Below, piece by piece: positions 1 to 6,204 of a stretch of DNA of 21,253 bases (positions within the stretch are counted from its first letter, which is position 1; each line of letters begins with the position of its first letter). Both the position numbers and the translations under genes were made by a program. This DNA is from SYFI01 sp046095485 (GTDB taxonomy: Bacteria > Actinomycetota > Thermoleophilia > Miltoncostaeales > Miltoncostaeaceae), in the NCBI GenBank assembly GCA_046095485.1, contig JBJTJN010000019.1, positions 1-21,253 of the forward strand. The letters run 5' to 3'. Below the pieces are notes generated by a model that saw only the letters and a list, made by a program, of their open reading frames with translations, was not told the DNA's origin and searched no databases.

Positions 1-258
1 CTGCTCGCCGTGACCAACGCCATCATGGGCGAGGAGGCCGCCAAGCCGTTCGCCGAGCCGCTCGCGCAGCTGCAGATGGCCTTCGCCGAACTGGTGGAGC
101 AGGCCAAGGCCGCCAAGGAGGGCGGCGACGGGGGAGAGGGCGGTGCCGGTGGCGGCGCGCCTTCCACGCCGCCCGCGGGCGGGCAGGCCGGCGGCGACCT
201 CTGGACGCCCGGCGGCGCCGAGGGCGGCGGCAAGATCTGGACCCCCGGGGACAAGTAG
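1..258 (+). CDS. C-terminal end of an unidentified protein with a disordered Gly/Ala/Pro tail
   Basis: The reading frame is open from base 1 and ends at TAG 256-258, so only the last 85 residues are visible. Residues 1-40 or so look helical and Ala/Glu/Leu-rich (AEPLAQLQMAFAELVEQAKAA). The rest is a low-complexity Gly/Ala/Pro linker that looks disordered. Two near-identical short motifs close the protein: LWTPGG (codons from 199) and IWTPGD (codons from 235, three residues from the end). I do not recognise the family. I considered the bacterial proteasome activator Bpa, but its conserved AQAQLVGWLEGLFHGIQ region and C-terminal YL are absent. The next gene, mtnP, starts 5 nt after the stop with no independent promoter visible, so the two are probably co-transcribed. 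Coding is well supported by frame and third-position GC; function is unknown. Confidence 0.75.
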   Translation: MLAVTNAIMGEEAAKPFAEPLAQLQMAFAELVEQAKAAKEGGDGGEGGAGGGAPSTPPAGGQAGGDLWTPGGAEGGGKIWTPGDK

Positions 259-263
259 CGCCC

Positions 264-1073
264 GTGGCCGAGCAGCGCGCGGAGATCGGGGTGTTCGGGG
301 GGTCGGGGTTCTACTCGTTCCTGCAGGACACCGAGGACGTGGTGATGGACACCCCGTACGGGGCGCCCAGCGGCAACATCGTGATCGGCGATGTTGGGGG
401 GCGCCGCGTGGCGTTCCTGCCGCGCCATGGGCACCATCACCAGTACCCCCCGCACATGATCCCCTACCGGGCCAACGTGTGGGCCATGAAGGAACTGGGG
501 GTCACGCACCTGCTGGGGCCCTGCGCATCGGGCAGCCTGCAGCCGGACATCGGGCTGGGCGAGTTCGTGGTGTGCGACCAGTACATCGACCGCACCTCGG
601 CGCGAAAGGACACCTTCTACGACGGCCCGCACGCCACGCACGTGAGCGCCGCCGACCCCTACTGCGACACCCTTCGCGGCCTGCTGGTGGCCGGGTGCAA
701 GGAGCTGGGGATCCCCGTGCACGACGGCGGCACGGTGGTGGTGGTGCAGGGCCCCCGGTTCTCCACCCGCGCCGAGAGCAAGTGGTTCAACCACATGGGC
801 TGGCATGCCATCAACATGACCGCCTACCCCGAGTGCCACCTCGCCCGCGAGCTCGAGATCTGTTACGCCAACGTGTCCCTGGTCACCGACTACGACGCGG
901 GGCTGGAGGGCATGCAGGGGGTGCAGCCGGTGTCACTGGCCGAGGTGTTCGAGGTCTTCGGGAAGAACAACGAGCGCCTTCGCGACCTGCTGTTCTCGGT
1001 GATCCCGCGCATCCCGTCCCAGCAGGACGCCTGCGGCAATGCCCTCGAGGGCGCCGTGATCAGCGACCACTGA
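264..1073 (+). CDS. mtnP: S-methyl-5'-thioadenosine phosphorylase
   Basis: This 269-residue protein has the normal length for the PNP/MTAP family 2 phosphorylases, which split methylthioadenosine (a by-product of polyamine synthesis and other SAM use) into adenine and 5-methylthioribose-1-phosphate in the cytosol. Visible motifs are the phosphate-binding GGSGFY (12-17) and RHG (54-56), then QGPRFST (162-168), NMT (184-186) and TDYD (208-211). The aspartates of TDYD are characteristic of 6-aminopurine (MTA) phosphorylases; purine nucleoside phosphorylases of this fold usually carry Asn there. The start is GTG 264, 5 nt after the previous stop, and it places GGSGFY at the expected distance from the N-terminus. 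The last 14 bases overlap the 3' end of the convergent SRPBCC gene. A hairpin just after the stop (1074-1091) may end transcription. No other methionine-salvage gene is nearby. Confidence 0.95.
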   Translation: MAEQRAEIGVFGGSGFYSFLQDTEDVVMDTPYGAPSGNIVIGDVGGRRVAFLPRHGHHHQYPPHMIPYRANVWAMKELGVTHLLGPCASGSLQPDIGLGEFVVCDQYIDRTSARKDTFYDGPHATHVSAADPYCDTLRGLLVAGCKELGIPVHDGGTVVVVQGPRFSTRAESKWFNHMGWHAINMTAYPECHLARELEICYANVSLVTDYDAGLEGMQGVQPVSLAEVFEVFGKNNERLRDLLFSVIPRIPSQQDACGNALEGAVISDH

Positions 1074-1650
1074 CCCGGCGGCGAAGCCGGGCGAACTGCA
1101 CGCGCTGGCCCACCTCGTGGCCCAGCAGCACCATGGGGGAGAGCATGAGGGCCACCACGCCCGGGTGCCCGCCCATGCGAAGGCGGGCGGTGAGCGTGCT
1201 GGCGCCCGGCCCCGCCGCGTCGATCACGTAGGCGTACGACACCCGCAGCCACCCCCGTCGCGCCCGCAGCACCGTCACCAGTGATCGGTGATCCTCGAGC
1301 GATGTGACCACGAAGGGCGGGCCGCCCAATGTGGATGCCTCGAGCCGATCTCCCGGCGCGATGCGCTGCAGGTCGGGGTCGATGGCCCGCGCGCTGGGGC
1401 GGCCTCCGTTGTCGATGAGGTCGATGGAGTACCACCCGCCGCGTCCGGCGCCGAGCTGCGCGAGCCACGGCCACACGGCATCGGGCGCGCCCGGCATGCG
1501 CGCCCGCATGGTGCGCGTGAGCACCGCGCGCCTCACCAGCCGGTCACCCGGCAGGCGGGGACCCGGCTGGCGCACGCCGCGGGCCAGCGCGAGGGCGGCA
1601 CCGGCGCCGGCGGCAGCCGCGGCGATGGAGAGGGCGGTGGCAGGTCGCAT
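1060..1650 (-). CDS. membrane-anchored SRPBCC-fold protein
   Basis: This is a 196-residue protein. An N-terminal hydrophobic Ala-rich segment (about residues 4-24) looks like a membrane anchor or signal sequence. The body resembles the SRPBCC (START/Bet v1-like) family. The diagnostic stretch is VWPWLAQLG followed by GRGGWYSIDLIDN (residues 59-81), and later strands (PPFVVTSLED, LVTVLRARRGW) fit the ligand-cavity fold. A second hydrophobic stretch (about 163-180) is where the family's C-terminal helix should be, so it need not cross the membrane. No ligand or reaction can be assigned. ATG 1650 is chosen because it gives the full anchor. No Shine-Dalgarno is seen, but AATAAT (one mismatch to TATAAT) sits 8 nt upstream. 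The gene is convergent with mtnP (14-bp overlap) and divergent from hppA. Confidence 0.82.
   Translation of the reverse strand: MRPATALSIAAAAAGAGAALALARGVRQPGPRLPGDRLVRRAVLTRTMRARMPGAPDAVWPWLAQLGAGRGGWYSIDLIDNGGRPSARAIDPDLQRIAPGDRLEASTLGGPPFVVTSLEDHRSLVTVLRARRGWLRVSYAYVIDAAGPGASTLTARLRMGGHPGVVALMLSPMVLLGHEVGQRVQFARLRRRVSGR
1074..1091 (+). terminator. possible terminator hairpin after mtnP
   Basis: A perfect 6-bp stem (cccggc 1074-1079, gccggg 1086-1091) with loop ggcgaa starts at the base after the mtnP stop codon. It has no T-tract, and it lies inside the coding end of the convergent gene, so the pairing could be a by-product of codon use. Confidence 0.3.
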
Positions 1651-1658
1651 CGAGGCGC

Positions 1659-1664
1659 ATTATT
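1659..1664 (-). promoter_or_regulatory. possible -10 box for the SRPBCC gene
   Basis: On the minus strand this reads AATAAT, five of six bases of the sigma-70/sigma-A -10 consensus, 8 nt before ATG 1650. It is one of the few AT-rich spots in the divergent region to hppA. No clear -35 is seen. If used, the mRNA would be nearly leaderless. Confidence 0.35.
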
Positions 1665-1696
1665 GCCGCTCTCATGGGCAATCGCGCCGTGGTGTC

Positions 1697-1791
1697 TGGT
1701 AGAAAACCGCGTCGCGTGCGGGGGCCTCGGCCCCCGCCTGCGCATGCCCGGCCGAGCGCCGGGCCCGTATCCCTAGACCTGGAGGCAGTTC
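1697..1791 (+). promoter_or_regulatory. hppA leader: possible extended -10, two hairpins, Shine-Dalgarno
   Basis: A weak extended -10 (TG, one base, TAGAAA; 1697-1705) would start a leader of about 80 nt. It contains a perfect 9-bp stem with a 2-nt tip (gcgggggcc 1718-1726, ggcccccgc 1729-1737; the closing pairs would open in practice). A second 6-bp stem follows (gcccgg 1746-1751, ccgggc 1759-1764; 7-nt loop). A strong GGAGG (1781-1785) lies 6 nt before the TTG start. The hairpins and Shine-Dalgarno are direct observations; the promoter and any regulatory role are inference. Confidence 0.4.
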
Positions 1792-3900
1792 TTGGCCGGC
1801 TGGCTGTCGGACAACAGTGCATGGGTCGCACTCGTATGCGGGCTCATCGCCATCGCATACGGCCTGGGTCTCGCCGCATACATCCTCAAGCAGCCCGCGG
1901 GCAACGAGAGGATGCGCGAGATCGCAGGAGCGATCCAGGAGGGCGCCAAGGCGTACCTCAACCGTCAGTACGCGATCATCGGCGTCGTCGCCGTGGTCCT
2001 GTTCCTCGTGATCGGCTTCCTGGGCAGCGCCGTGGAGTCGTCGCTGCTCGGCTGGAAGGCCGCGATCGGGTTCCTCATCGGTGCCGTGGCGTCCGCCGCG
2101 GCCGGCTTCATCGGCATGAACGTCTCGGTGCGCACCAACGTGCGCACGGCCGAGGCGGCCCGGGGCGGCCTCAAGCCGGCCCTGAGCATCTCGTTCAAGG
2201 GCGGGTCGGTCACGGGCCTGCTCGTGGTGGGCCTGGGCCTGCTGGCGGTGGCCGGGTACTTCCTGGTCCTCGGCGGCGACAAGGAGGCCGTTGCCCCGCT
2301 CGTGGGCTTGGCCTTCGGTGGCTCGCTCATCAGCGTGTTCGCCCGTCTGGGCGGCGGCATCTTCACCAAGGGCGCCGACGTGGGCGCCGACCTGGTGGGC
2401 AAGGTCGAGGCGGGAATCCCCGAGGATGACCCGCGCAACCCGGCCGTGATCGCCGACAACGTGGGCGACAACGTCGGTGACTGCGCCGGCATGGCCGCCG
2501 ACCTGTTCGAGACCTACGCGGTCACCACCGTGGCGGTGATGTTCCTGGGCTCGCTGTTCTTCGTGGGCACGGGCTCCATCAACGCCATCCTGTTCCCGCT
2601 GCTCCTCGGCGGCGCGTCGATCATCACCTCGATCATCGGCACGTGGTTCGTGAGGCTCGGCAAGAACAGCTCCGTCACCTCGGCGCTCTACACCGGCCTG
2701 GGCGTGGCGGCGGTGCTCTCGGCCCTGCTCTTCATCCCGCTGACGAAGTGGATGATGGAGGGTGTTGTTCCGAGTGGCGCCAACGGGATCATCCCGGGCG
2801 GATGGGCCAACTACTACTGGGCCGCTCTCGTGGGCCTGGGCGTGACCATCCTGCTGGTGGCAATCACCGAGTACTACACCGGCACCATCTGGCCGCCGGT
2901 GCGCAGCATCGCCAAGGCGTCCGAGACCGGGCACGCCACCAACATCATCGCCGGCCTCGCCGTGAGCCTGAAGGCCACCGCGCTTCCGGTGATCGTGATC
3001 GTGGCCGGCATCGTCAGCTCGTACGAGTTGGCGGGCTACTACGGAATCGGCGTGGCGGTGATGGCAATGCTCTCGCTCGCGGGGATCGTCGTGGCGCTCG
3101 ACGCCTACGGACCGATCACCGACAATGCGGGCGGCATCGCCGAGATGGCGGAGCTTCCCGACTCGGTGCGCGCGGTCACCGACCCGCTCGACGCCGTGGG
3201 CAACACCACCAAGGCCGTCACCAAGGGCTACGCCATTGGTTCGGCCGGCCTGGCCGCCGTGATCCTCTTCGTCTCGTACGTCGAGGAACTCAAGTTCGCG
3301 ATCGGAAAGGCGGGCGAGACGGCACTTGACCTCTCGTTCGACCTGGCCGATCCGTTCGTGGTGGTCGGACTCTTCATCGGTGGCCTCATGCCGTTCATCT
3401 TCGCCGCCTTCTCCATGGAGGCAGTGGGACGCGCAGGAGCCCAGGTGGTGGAGGAAGTGCGTCAGCAGTTCAAGGAAAAGCCGGGGATCATGCAGGGCAC
3501 CGAGAAGCCCGACTACGCGCGAAGCGTGCGCATCGTCACGGCCTCGGCGCAGAAGCAGATGCTGATCCCGGGCCTCATCCCGATCATCGTCCCGATCATC
3601 GTCGCCTTCATCTTCGGCGTCGACAACGGGCGCGTGATGCTCGGAGGACTGCTGCTCGGCGTCATCGTCACCGGCATCTTCGTGGCCATCTCCATGACCT
3701 CAGGTGGTGGAGCGTGGGACAACGCGAAGAAGCTGATCGAGGACGGCGAGTTCGGCGGCAAGGGATCCGAGGCCCACAAGGCCGCGGTGACCGGTGACAC
3801 CGTCGGTGACCCCTACAAGGACACCGCGGGCCCCGCCATCAACCCGATGATCAAGATCGCCAACATCGTGGCGCTCCTGCTCATCCCCTTCCTGGTCTAG
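1792..3900 (+). CDS. hppA: K+-independent H+-translocating membrane pyrophosphatase
   Basis: This 702-residue multi-helix membrane protein hydrolyses cytosolic PPi to pump H+ across the membrane. It carries the family signatures: DVGADLVGKVE (196-206), the Asp-rich DNVGDNVGDCAGMAADLFE (222-240), DNAGGIAEMAE (444-454) and, near the C-terminus, GDTVGDPYKDTAGPAINP. The motif GNTTKAVTKG (470-479) has Lys474, with Thr477, where K+-dependent enzymes have Ala and Gly. In the characterised family this Lys replaces the K+ requirement, so a K+-independent proton pump is predicted rather than a Na+ pump. The TTG start at 1792 is fixed by GGAGG 6 nt upstream and by the first membrane helix beginning at about residue 10. 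A strong hairpin follows the stop. Its neighbours are a small membrane protein and TrkA genes, suggesting an ion-homeostasis neighbourhood. Confidence 0.97.
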   Translation: MAGWLSDNSAWVALVCGLIAIAYGLGLAAYILKQPAGNERMREIAGAIQEGAKAYLNRQYAIIGVVAVVLFLVIGFLGSAVESSLLGWKAAIGFLIGAVASAAAGFIGMNVSVRTNVRTAEAARGGLKPALSISFKGGSVTGLLVVGLGLLAVAGYFLVLGGDKEAVAPLVGLAFGGSLISVFARLGGGIFTKGADVGADLVGKVEAGIPEDDPRNPAVIADNVGDNVGDCAGMAADLFETYAVTTVAVMFLGSLFFVGTGSINAILFPLLLGGASIITSIIGTWFVRLGKNSSVTSALYTGLGVAAVLSALLFIPLTKWMMEGVVPSGANGIIPGGWANYYWAALVGLGVTILLVAITEYYTGTIWPPVRSIAKASETGHATNIIAGLAVSLKATALPVIVIVAGIVSSYELAGYYGIGVAVMAMLSLAGIVVALDAYGPITDNAGGIAEMAELPDSVRAVTDPLDAVGNTTKAVTKGYAIGSAGLAAVILFVSYVEELKFAIGKAGETALDLSFDLADPFVVVGLFIGGLMPFIFAAFSMEAVGRAGAQVVEEVRQQFKEKPGIMQGTEKPDYARSVRIVTASAQKQMLIPGLIPIIVPIIVAFIFGVDNGRVMLGGLLLGVIVTGIFVAISMTSGGGAWDNAKKLIEDGEFGGKGSEAHKAAVTGDTVGDPYKDTAGPAINPMIKIANIVALLLIPFLV

Positions 3901-3911
3901 GAACGCCGGAT

Positions 3912-3937
3912 CGGGGGCCCGGGCAACCGGGCCCCCG
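3912..3937 (+). terminator. strong hairpin after hppA
   Basis: A perfect 11-bp GC stem (cgggggcccgg 3912-3922, ccgggcccccg 3927-3937) is closed by a GCAA (GNRA) tetraloop, 11 nt after the hppA stop. There is no T-run, as is common in high-GC actinobacteria. It most likely terminates or stabilises the hppA mRNA. The next ORF starts only 14 nt after it. Confidence 0.55.
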
Positions 3938-3951
3938 CATCCTGCGGCGTC

Positions 3952-4131
3952 ATGGACGGGCGCGCCATCGCAACGATCGCCCTCTCGGGGGTCATCTTCG
4001 CGCTGGGCGTCATCCAGCTGGTGCGGTGCGCCGTCACCGGGGCCAGTGCCGTGGCGTGGATACTGGGCGTCGCGCTGGTCATCGCCGGCGGCGGGCGCCT
4101 GTGGCTGTGGTGGCGCCAGCGGTCGGACTAG
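3952..4131 (+). CDS. 59-residue protein with two predicted membrane helices
   Basis: ATG 3952 to TAG 4129-4131 encodes 59 residues. Two hydrophobic segments, about residues 5-25 (IATIALSGVIFALGVIQLV) and 32-47 (SAVAWILGVALVIAGG), are separated by a short RCAVTGA turn. The basic Trp-rich tail (RLWLWWRQRSD) would lie in the cytosol under the positive-inside rule. Only three of 59 codons (GCA, AGT, ATA) end in A or T, which matches the real genes here and is the main evidence for coding. No Shine-Dalgarno or -10 box is visible before the ATG. The frame is the same as hppA's, 17 sense codons after the hppA TAG. The trkA-like gene follows 30 nt later. There is no TVGYG-type selectivity filter, so it is not a K+ channel. 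Function is unknown; a small accessory membrane subunit is one possibility. Confidence 0.6.
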   Translation: MDGRAIATIALSGVIFALGVIQLVRCAVTGASAVAWILGVALVIAGGGRLWLWWRQRSD

Positions 4132-4161
4132 GGTTCCGGCGACCTCGAGAGGGGAGAGCGG

Positions 4162-4587
4162 GTGTTCGTCGTGGTTGTGGGGTGTGGCCGGGTCGGTGCC
4201 CAGGTGGCGCATGGCCTGGTGGAGGATGGTCACGACGTCAACGTGATCGACCAGAACGCCGAGGCGCTGCAGCGGCTCGGCAGCGACTTCCCCGGGGAGT
4301 TCGTGCAGGGCGTGGCGATCGAGACCACCGTGCTCGAGGCCGCGGGCATCGAGCGGGCGGATGCCTTCGTGGCGGCCACCAACGGCGACAACACCAACCT
4401 CGTCATCGCGCAGATCGCGCGCGACCGCTACCTGGTGGACTGCGTGATCGTGCGCGTGCTCGATCCGGCCCGGGCGAAGTTCTACGAGGAGAAGGGCCTC
4501 GTCACGGTATGCCCCACGCGCACGGCGATCGATCGCATGTCGCAGGCGCTGCGGGCCTTCGCCGGCGGTGACGAGGAGGCCGCCTGA
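4162..4587 (+). CDS. TrkA-family protein with only the N-terminal RCK (Rossmann) domain
   Basis: This 141-residue protein is essentially one RCK_N domain, the nucleotide-binding half of the cytosolic gating subunits of Trk/Ktr K+ transporters and K+ channels. The Rossmann loop is GCGRVG (7-12). Asp30 at the end of strand 2 is positioned to hold the adenine ribose, and TNGDNTN (73-79) is the usual later loop. The RCK_C ligand-sensing domain is missing, because the protein ends at about the point where the partner protein's RCK_C begins. Start GTG 4162 follows GGGGAG (4151-4156). The stop overlaps the ATG of the next trkA-like gene by one base, so translational coupling and a heteromeric complex are likely. 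Actinobacteria often carry such pairs (ceoB/ceoC in mycobacteria), but as far as I recall both members there are about 220 residues. No transporter subunit lies in the window. Confidence 0.9.
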   Translation: MFVVVVGCGRVGAQVAHGLVEDGHDVNVIDQNAEALQRLGSDFPGEFVQGVAIETTVLEAAGIERADAFVAATNGDNTNLVIAQIARDRYLVDCVIVRVLDPARAKFYEEKGLVTVCPTRTAIDRMSQALRAFAGGDEEAA

Positions 4588-5246
4588 TGTACGCGGTGAT
4601 CGTGGGCGGGGGCAAGGTGGGTGCCAACGTGGGCCGTGCGCTGCTGCGCATGGGCCACGAGGTATCCATCGTCGAGGCCCGGCAGCAGCGGTTCGCCACG
4701 CTGGAGTCGGAGTTCGAGCACATGGCCCGCTACGGCGACGGCACCGAGATCTTCGTGCTCGAGGCCGCGGGCATGGCGCGCGCAGACGTCTGCATCGCCG
4801 TCACGGGCGATGACGAGGACAACATCATCATCGGGCAGGTGGCGCGCGACCACTTCGCGGTGGAGAACGTGGTGGCGCGCGTGAACGATCCGCGCAACCA
4901 GGAGCACTTCGACCTGCTGGGCGTGGCGCCCACGGTGTGCGCCACCGAGTCGATCCTGTCGCTCATCGAGCACGAGGTGCCGCAGCACTCGCTGGTGCAC
5001 CTGTTCTCCCTGAGGCGCGAGAACCTGGAGATCATCGAGATCCAGGTGGTGGAGGGCAGCAGGGCAGAGGGCAGCACCGTGGCCGACCTGCCCATGCCCC
5101 CCGGCACGCTGGTGATCAGCGTGCTGCGCAACCGCGTGGGCCGGGTGGCCACGCCCGAGAGCGTCCTCAGCGCGGGCGACCAGGTGGTGGCCATCGCCGA
5201 GCCGGGGCAGGATTCCGCCCTGATGGAGCTCTTCGCGTCGGAGTAG
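4587..5246 (+). CDS. TrkA-family K+ uptake regulatory protein (RCK_N plus RCK_C)
   Basis: This 219-residue protein has a complete RCK_N domain (GGGKVG 7-12; Glu30 ends strand 2; TGDDEDN 73-79). A linker helix leads to an RCK_C (TrkA_C) domain at about 145-215, with the typical pattern LEIIEIQVVEGSRAEGSTVADLPMPPGTLVISVLRN and SAGDQVVAIAEP. Such proteins bind ATP/ADP or NAD(H) and gate K+ transporters from the cytosolic side. The start ATG 4587 overlaps the previous stop (TGATG). The pair, one with and one without RCK_C, suggests an asymmetric RCK ring. Which membrane subunit it gates cannot be read here; the nearest membrane proteins are the 59-residue protein and the pyrophosphatase. Family assignment is firm; ligand and partner are not. 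Confidence 0.94.
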   Translation: MYAVIVGGGKVGANVGRALLRMGHEVSIVEARQQRFATLESEFEHMARYGDGTEIFVLEAAGMARADVCIAVTGDDEDNIIIGQVARDHFAVENVVARVNDPRNQEHFDLLGVAPTVCATESILSLIEHEVPQHSLVHLFSLRRENLEIIEIQVVEGSRAEGSTVADLPMPPGTLVISVLRNRVGRVATPESVLSAGDQVVAIAEPGQDSALMELFASE

Positions 5247-5262
5247 CGCCCGCTGGCGGTGC

Positions 5263-5268
5263 TAGCGT
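5263..5268 (+). promoter_or_regulatory. -10 box of a leaderless promoter (GRAM-like gene)
   Basis: TAGCGT fits the actinobacterial TANNNT -10 and ends 6 nt before ATG 5275, putting the transcription start at or next to the A of the ATG. No Shine-Dalgarno is present. The same arrangement recurs at six other starts in the window. Confidence 0.55.
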
Positions 5269-5274
5269 GACCGC

Positions 5275-5748
5275 ATGGCGAACGACGCTCCTTCCACCAA
5301 GCTTCCCCGTAACGGACACGCCCCCAAGCTGGGCCCCGACGAGACGGTGCTCAAGAGGACCAACACCGACCTCAACAACGGGTGGCTCGGCCGCCACGGG
5401 CAGCTCAACCTCACCGAGAGCCGCATCCTCTTCGTGCCCACGCCGCTCGACCACGTGCTGGGCGCCAAGCGGCGCGAGATCCCGCTTGACGACATACGCG
5501 CCGTGGAGCGCTGGCCGCTGTCGCCGGGCGATGTACCCCGGGGCGCCAAGCGCCCGCGGCTGTTCATCGACACCGCCACCACCCGGTACATCTTCCTGCC
5601 GTCCGACCTCGACGGCTGGTTCGACCTCATCCAGCTCATGTTCTACAAGCGCAGCAAGGAGGACCCGGGCTCGGGTCGTCCGGAGTTCCGCCGAACGGGT
5701 GTCGAGAACGGCCTGATCCTCACTGTGTCGTCGCTGGAGTCCGACTGA
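5275..5748 (+). CDS. GRAM/PH-like domain protein
   Basis: This is a 157-residue soluble protein. After a disordered N-terminus (1-20), residues about 20-125 look like a GRAM/PH-fold unit: GPDETVLKRTNTDL, a strand pair GRHGQLNLTESRILFVP, a linking segment with REIPLDDIRAVERWPL, the strands RLFIDTATTRYIFLPS, and a closing helix DLDGWFDLIQLMFY. The pattern (turning a strand into 'tesRilfvP', then 'IPLddIraVe', then a lipid-facing strand and C-terminal helix) is typical of bacterial GRAM/PH-like proteins, which may bind membranes or proteins. No catalytic residues are seen. ATG 5275 is chosen because a leaderless TAGCGT box lies 6 nt upstream and no Shine-Dalgarno exists. It is a separate transcription unit from trkA, although only 28 nt away. 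Fold assignment is moderate; function is unknown. Confidence 0.8.
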   Translation: MANDAPSTKLPRNGHAPKLGPDETVLKRTNTDLNNGWLGRHGQLNLTESRILFVPTPLDHVLGAKRREIPLDDIRAVERWPLSPGDVPRGAKRPRLFIDTATTRYIFLPSDLDGWFDLIQLMFYKRSKEDPGSGRPEFRRTGVENGLILTVSSLESD

Positions 5749-5753
5749 CGCGC

Positions 5754-5782
5754 TAAACTCCCAAAAGTCACCGACTTTCGGG
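5754..5782 (+). promoter_or_regulatory. promoter and palindromic operator candidate before the Rrf2 gene
   Basis: TAAACT (5754-5759) is a fair -10 box. It abuts an imperfect palindrome with 10-bp arms: cccaaaagtc (5760-5769), 3-nt spacer acc, gactttcggg (5773-5782), with one mismatch. The expected transcription start falls inside the palindrome, the classic position for autorepression. Half-site gact resembles the GACT core known in Rrf2/IscR sites. That the Rrf2 protein binds here is inference. Confidence 0.4.
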
Positions 5783-5790
5783 GGTTTTCA

Positions 5791-6204
5791 GTGATCAACG
5801 TGAGCGACCGCAGCAGGGTGGCCCTGCTCGCGCTGATAGAGCTCGCGTCGCGCGGGGGCACCGGCCCCGTGCCCATCCTCGAGGTCGCCGGTTGCCGGGG
5901 AATCCCCGCGCACCAGGTGGAGCAGGTGTTCGCGTCGCTCAAGCGCGCGGGGCTGCTGCAGAGCCAGCGCGGGGTGAAGGGCGGGTACACGCTCAGGCGC
6001 GACCCGGCAGAGGTCACGGTGCTCGAGGTGGTGGAGGCCGTGGACGGCCCGATCGGCGGCACCGACGACCCCCAGGGGTGCCCCGTGGCGATGATCTGGG
6101 CAGAGGGCGCCGACCGGCTGTCCGACGCCTTCCGGGGGGTCACGGTGAAGGACGTCGCCGAGCGCGAGGCGCGCAGCGCGGACGCGCCGATGTTCCACAT
6201 CTAG
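5791..6204 (+). CDS. Rrf2-family transcriptional regulator, CymR-like (no Fe-S cysteine cluster)
   Basis: This 137-residue protein has the Rrf2 winged helix. The N-terminus (INVSDRSRVALLALIELA) matches the family's first helix, the recognition helix is around IPAHQVEQVFASLKRAGLLQSQRG, and the wing is GVKGGYTLRR (61-70), followed by the usual VLEVVEAVDGPI. IscR and NsrR hold Fe-S clusters with three clustered cysteines; this protein has only Cys35 and Cys97, so the cluster is absent. The overall plan and the C-terminal APMFHI resemble CymR of Bacillus, the cysteine-metabolism repressor whose partner is CysK. Persulfide dioxygenase, cysK and cysE downstream fit a cysteine or persulfide sensor, but this is inference. 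GTG 5791 is used because it aligns with the family start and has a G-rich Shine-Dalgarno-like stretch upstream. The next gene begins at the base after its stop. Confidence 0.9.
   Translation: MINVSDRSRVALLALIELASRGGTGPVPILEVAGCRGIPAHQVEQVFASLKRAGLLQSQRGVKGGYTLRRDPAEVTVLEVVEAVDGPIGGTDDPQGCPVAMIWAEGADRLSDAFRGVTVKDVAEREARSADAPMFHI

Noticed and set aside
1672..2934. Long minus-strand frame (420 aa) opposite hppA
   Set aside because: Its Arg/Gly/His/Asp-rich composition is the shadow of a GC-rich gene. hppA on the plus strand is certain over the whole stretch.
3952..4131. Two-helix K+ channel next to the TrkA genes
   Set aside because: The loop between helices is only a few residues and has no T-x-G-Y-G filter or pore helix.
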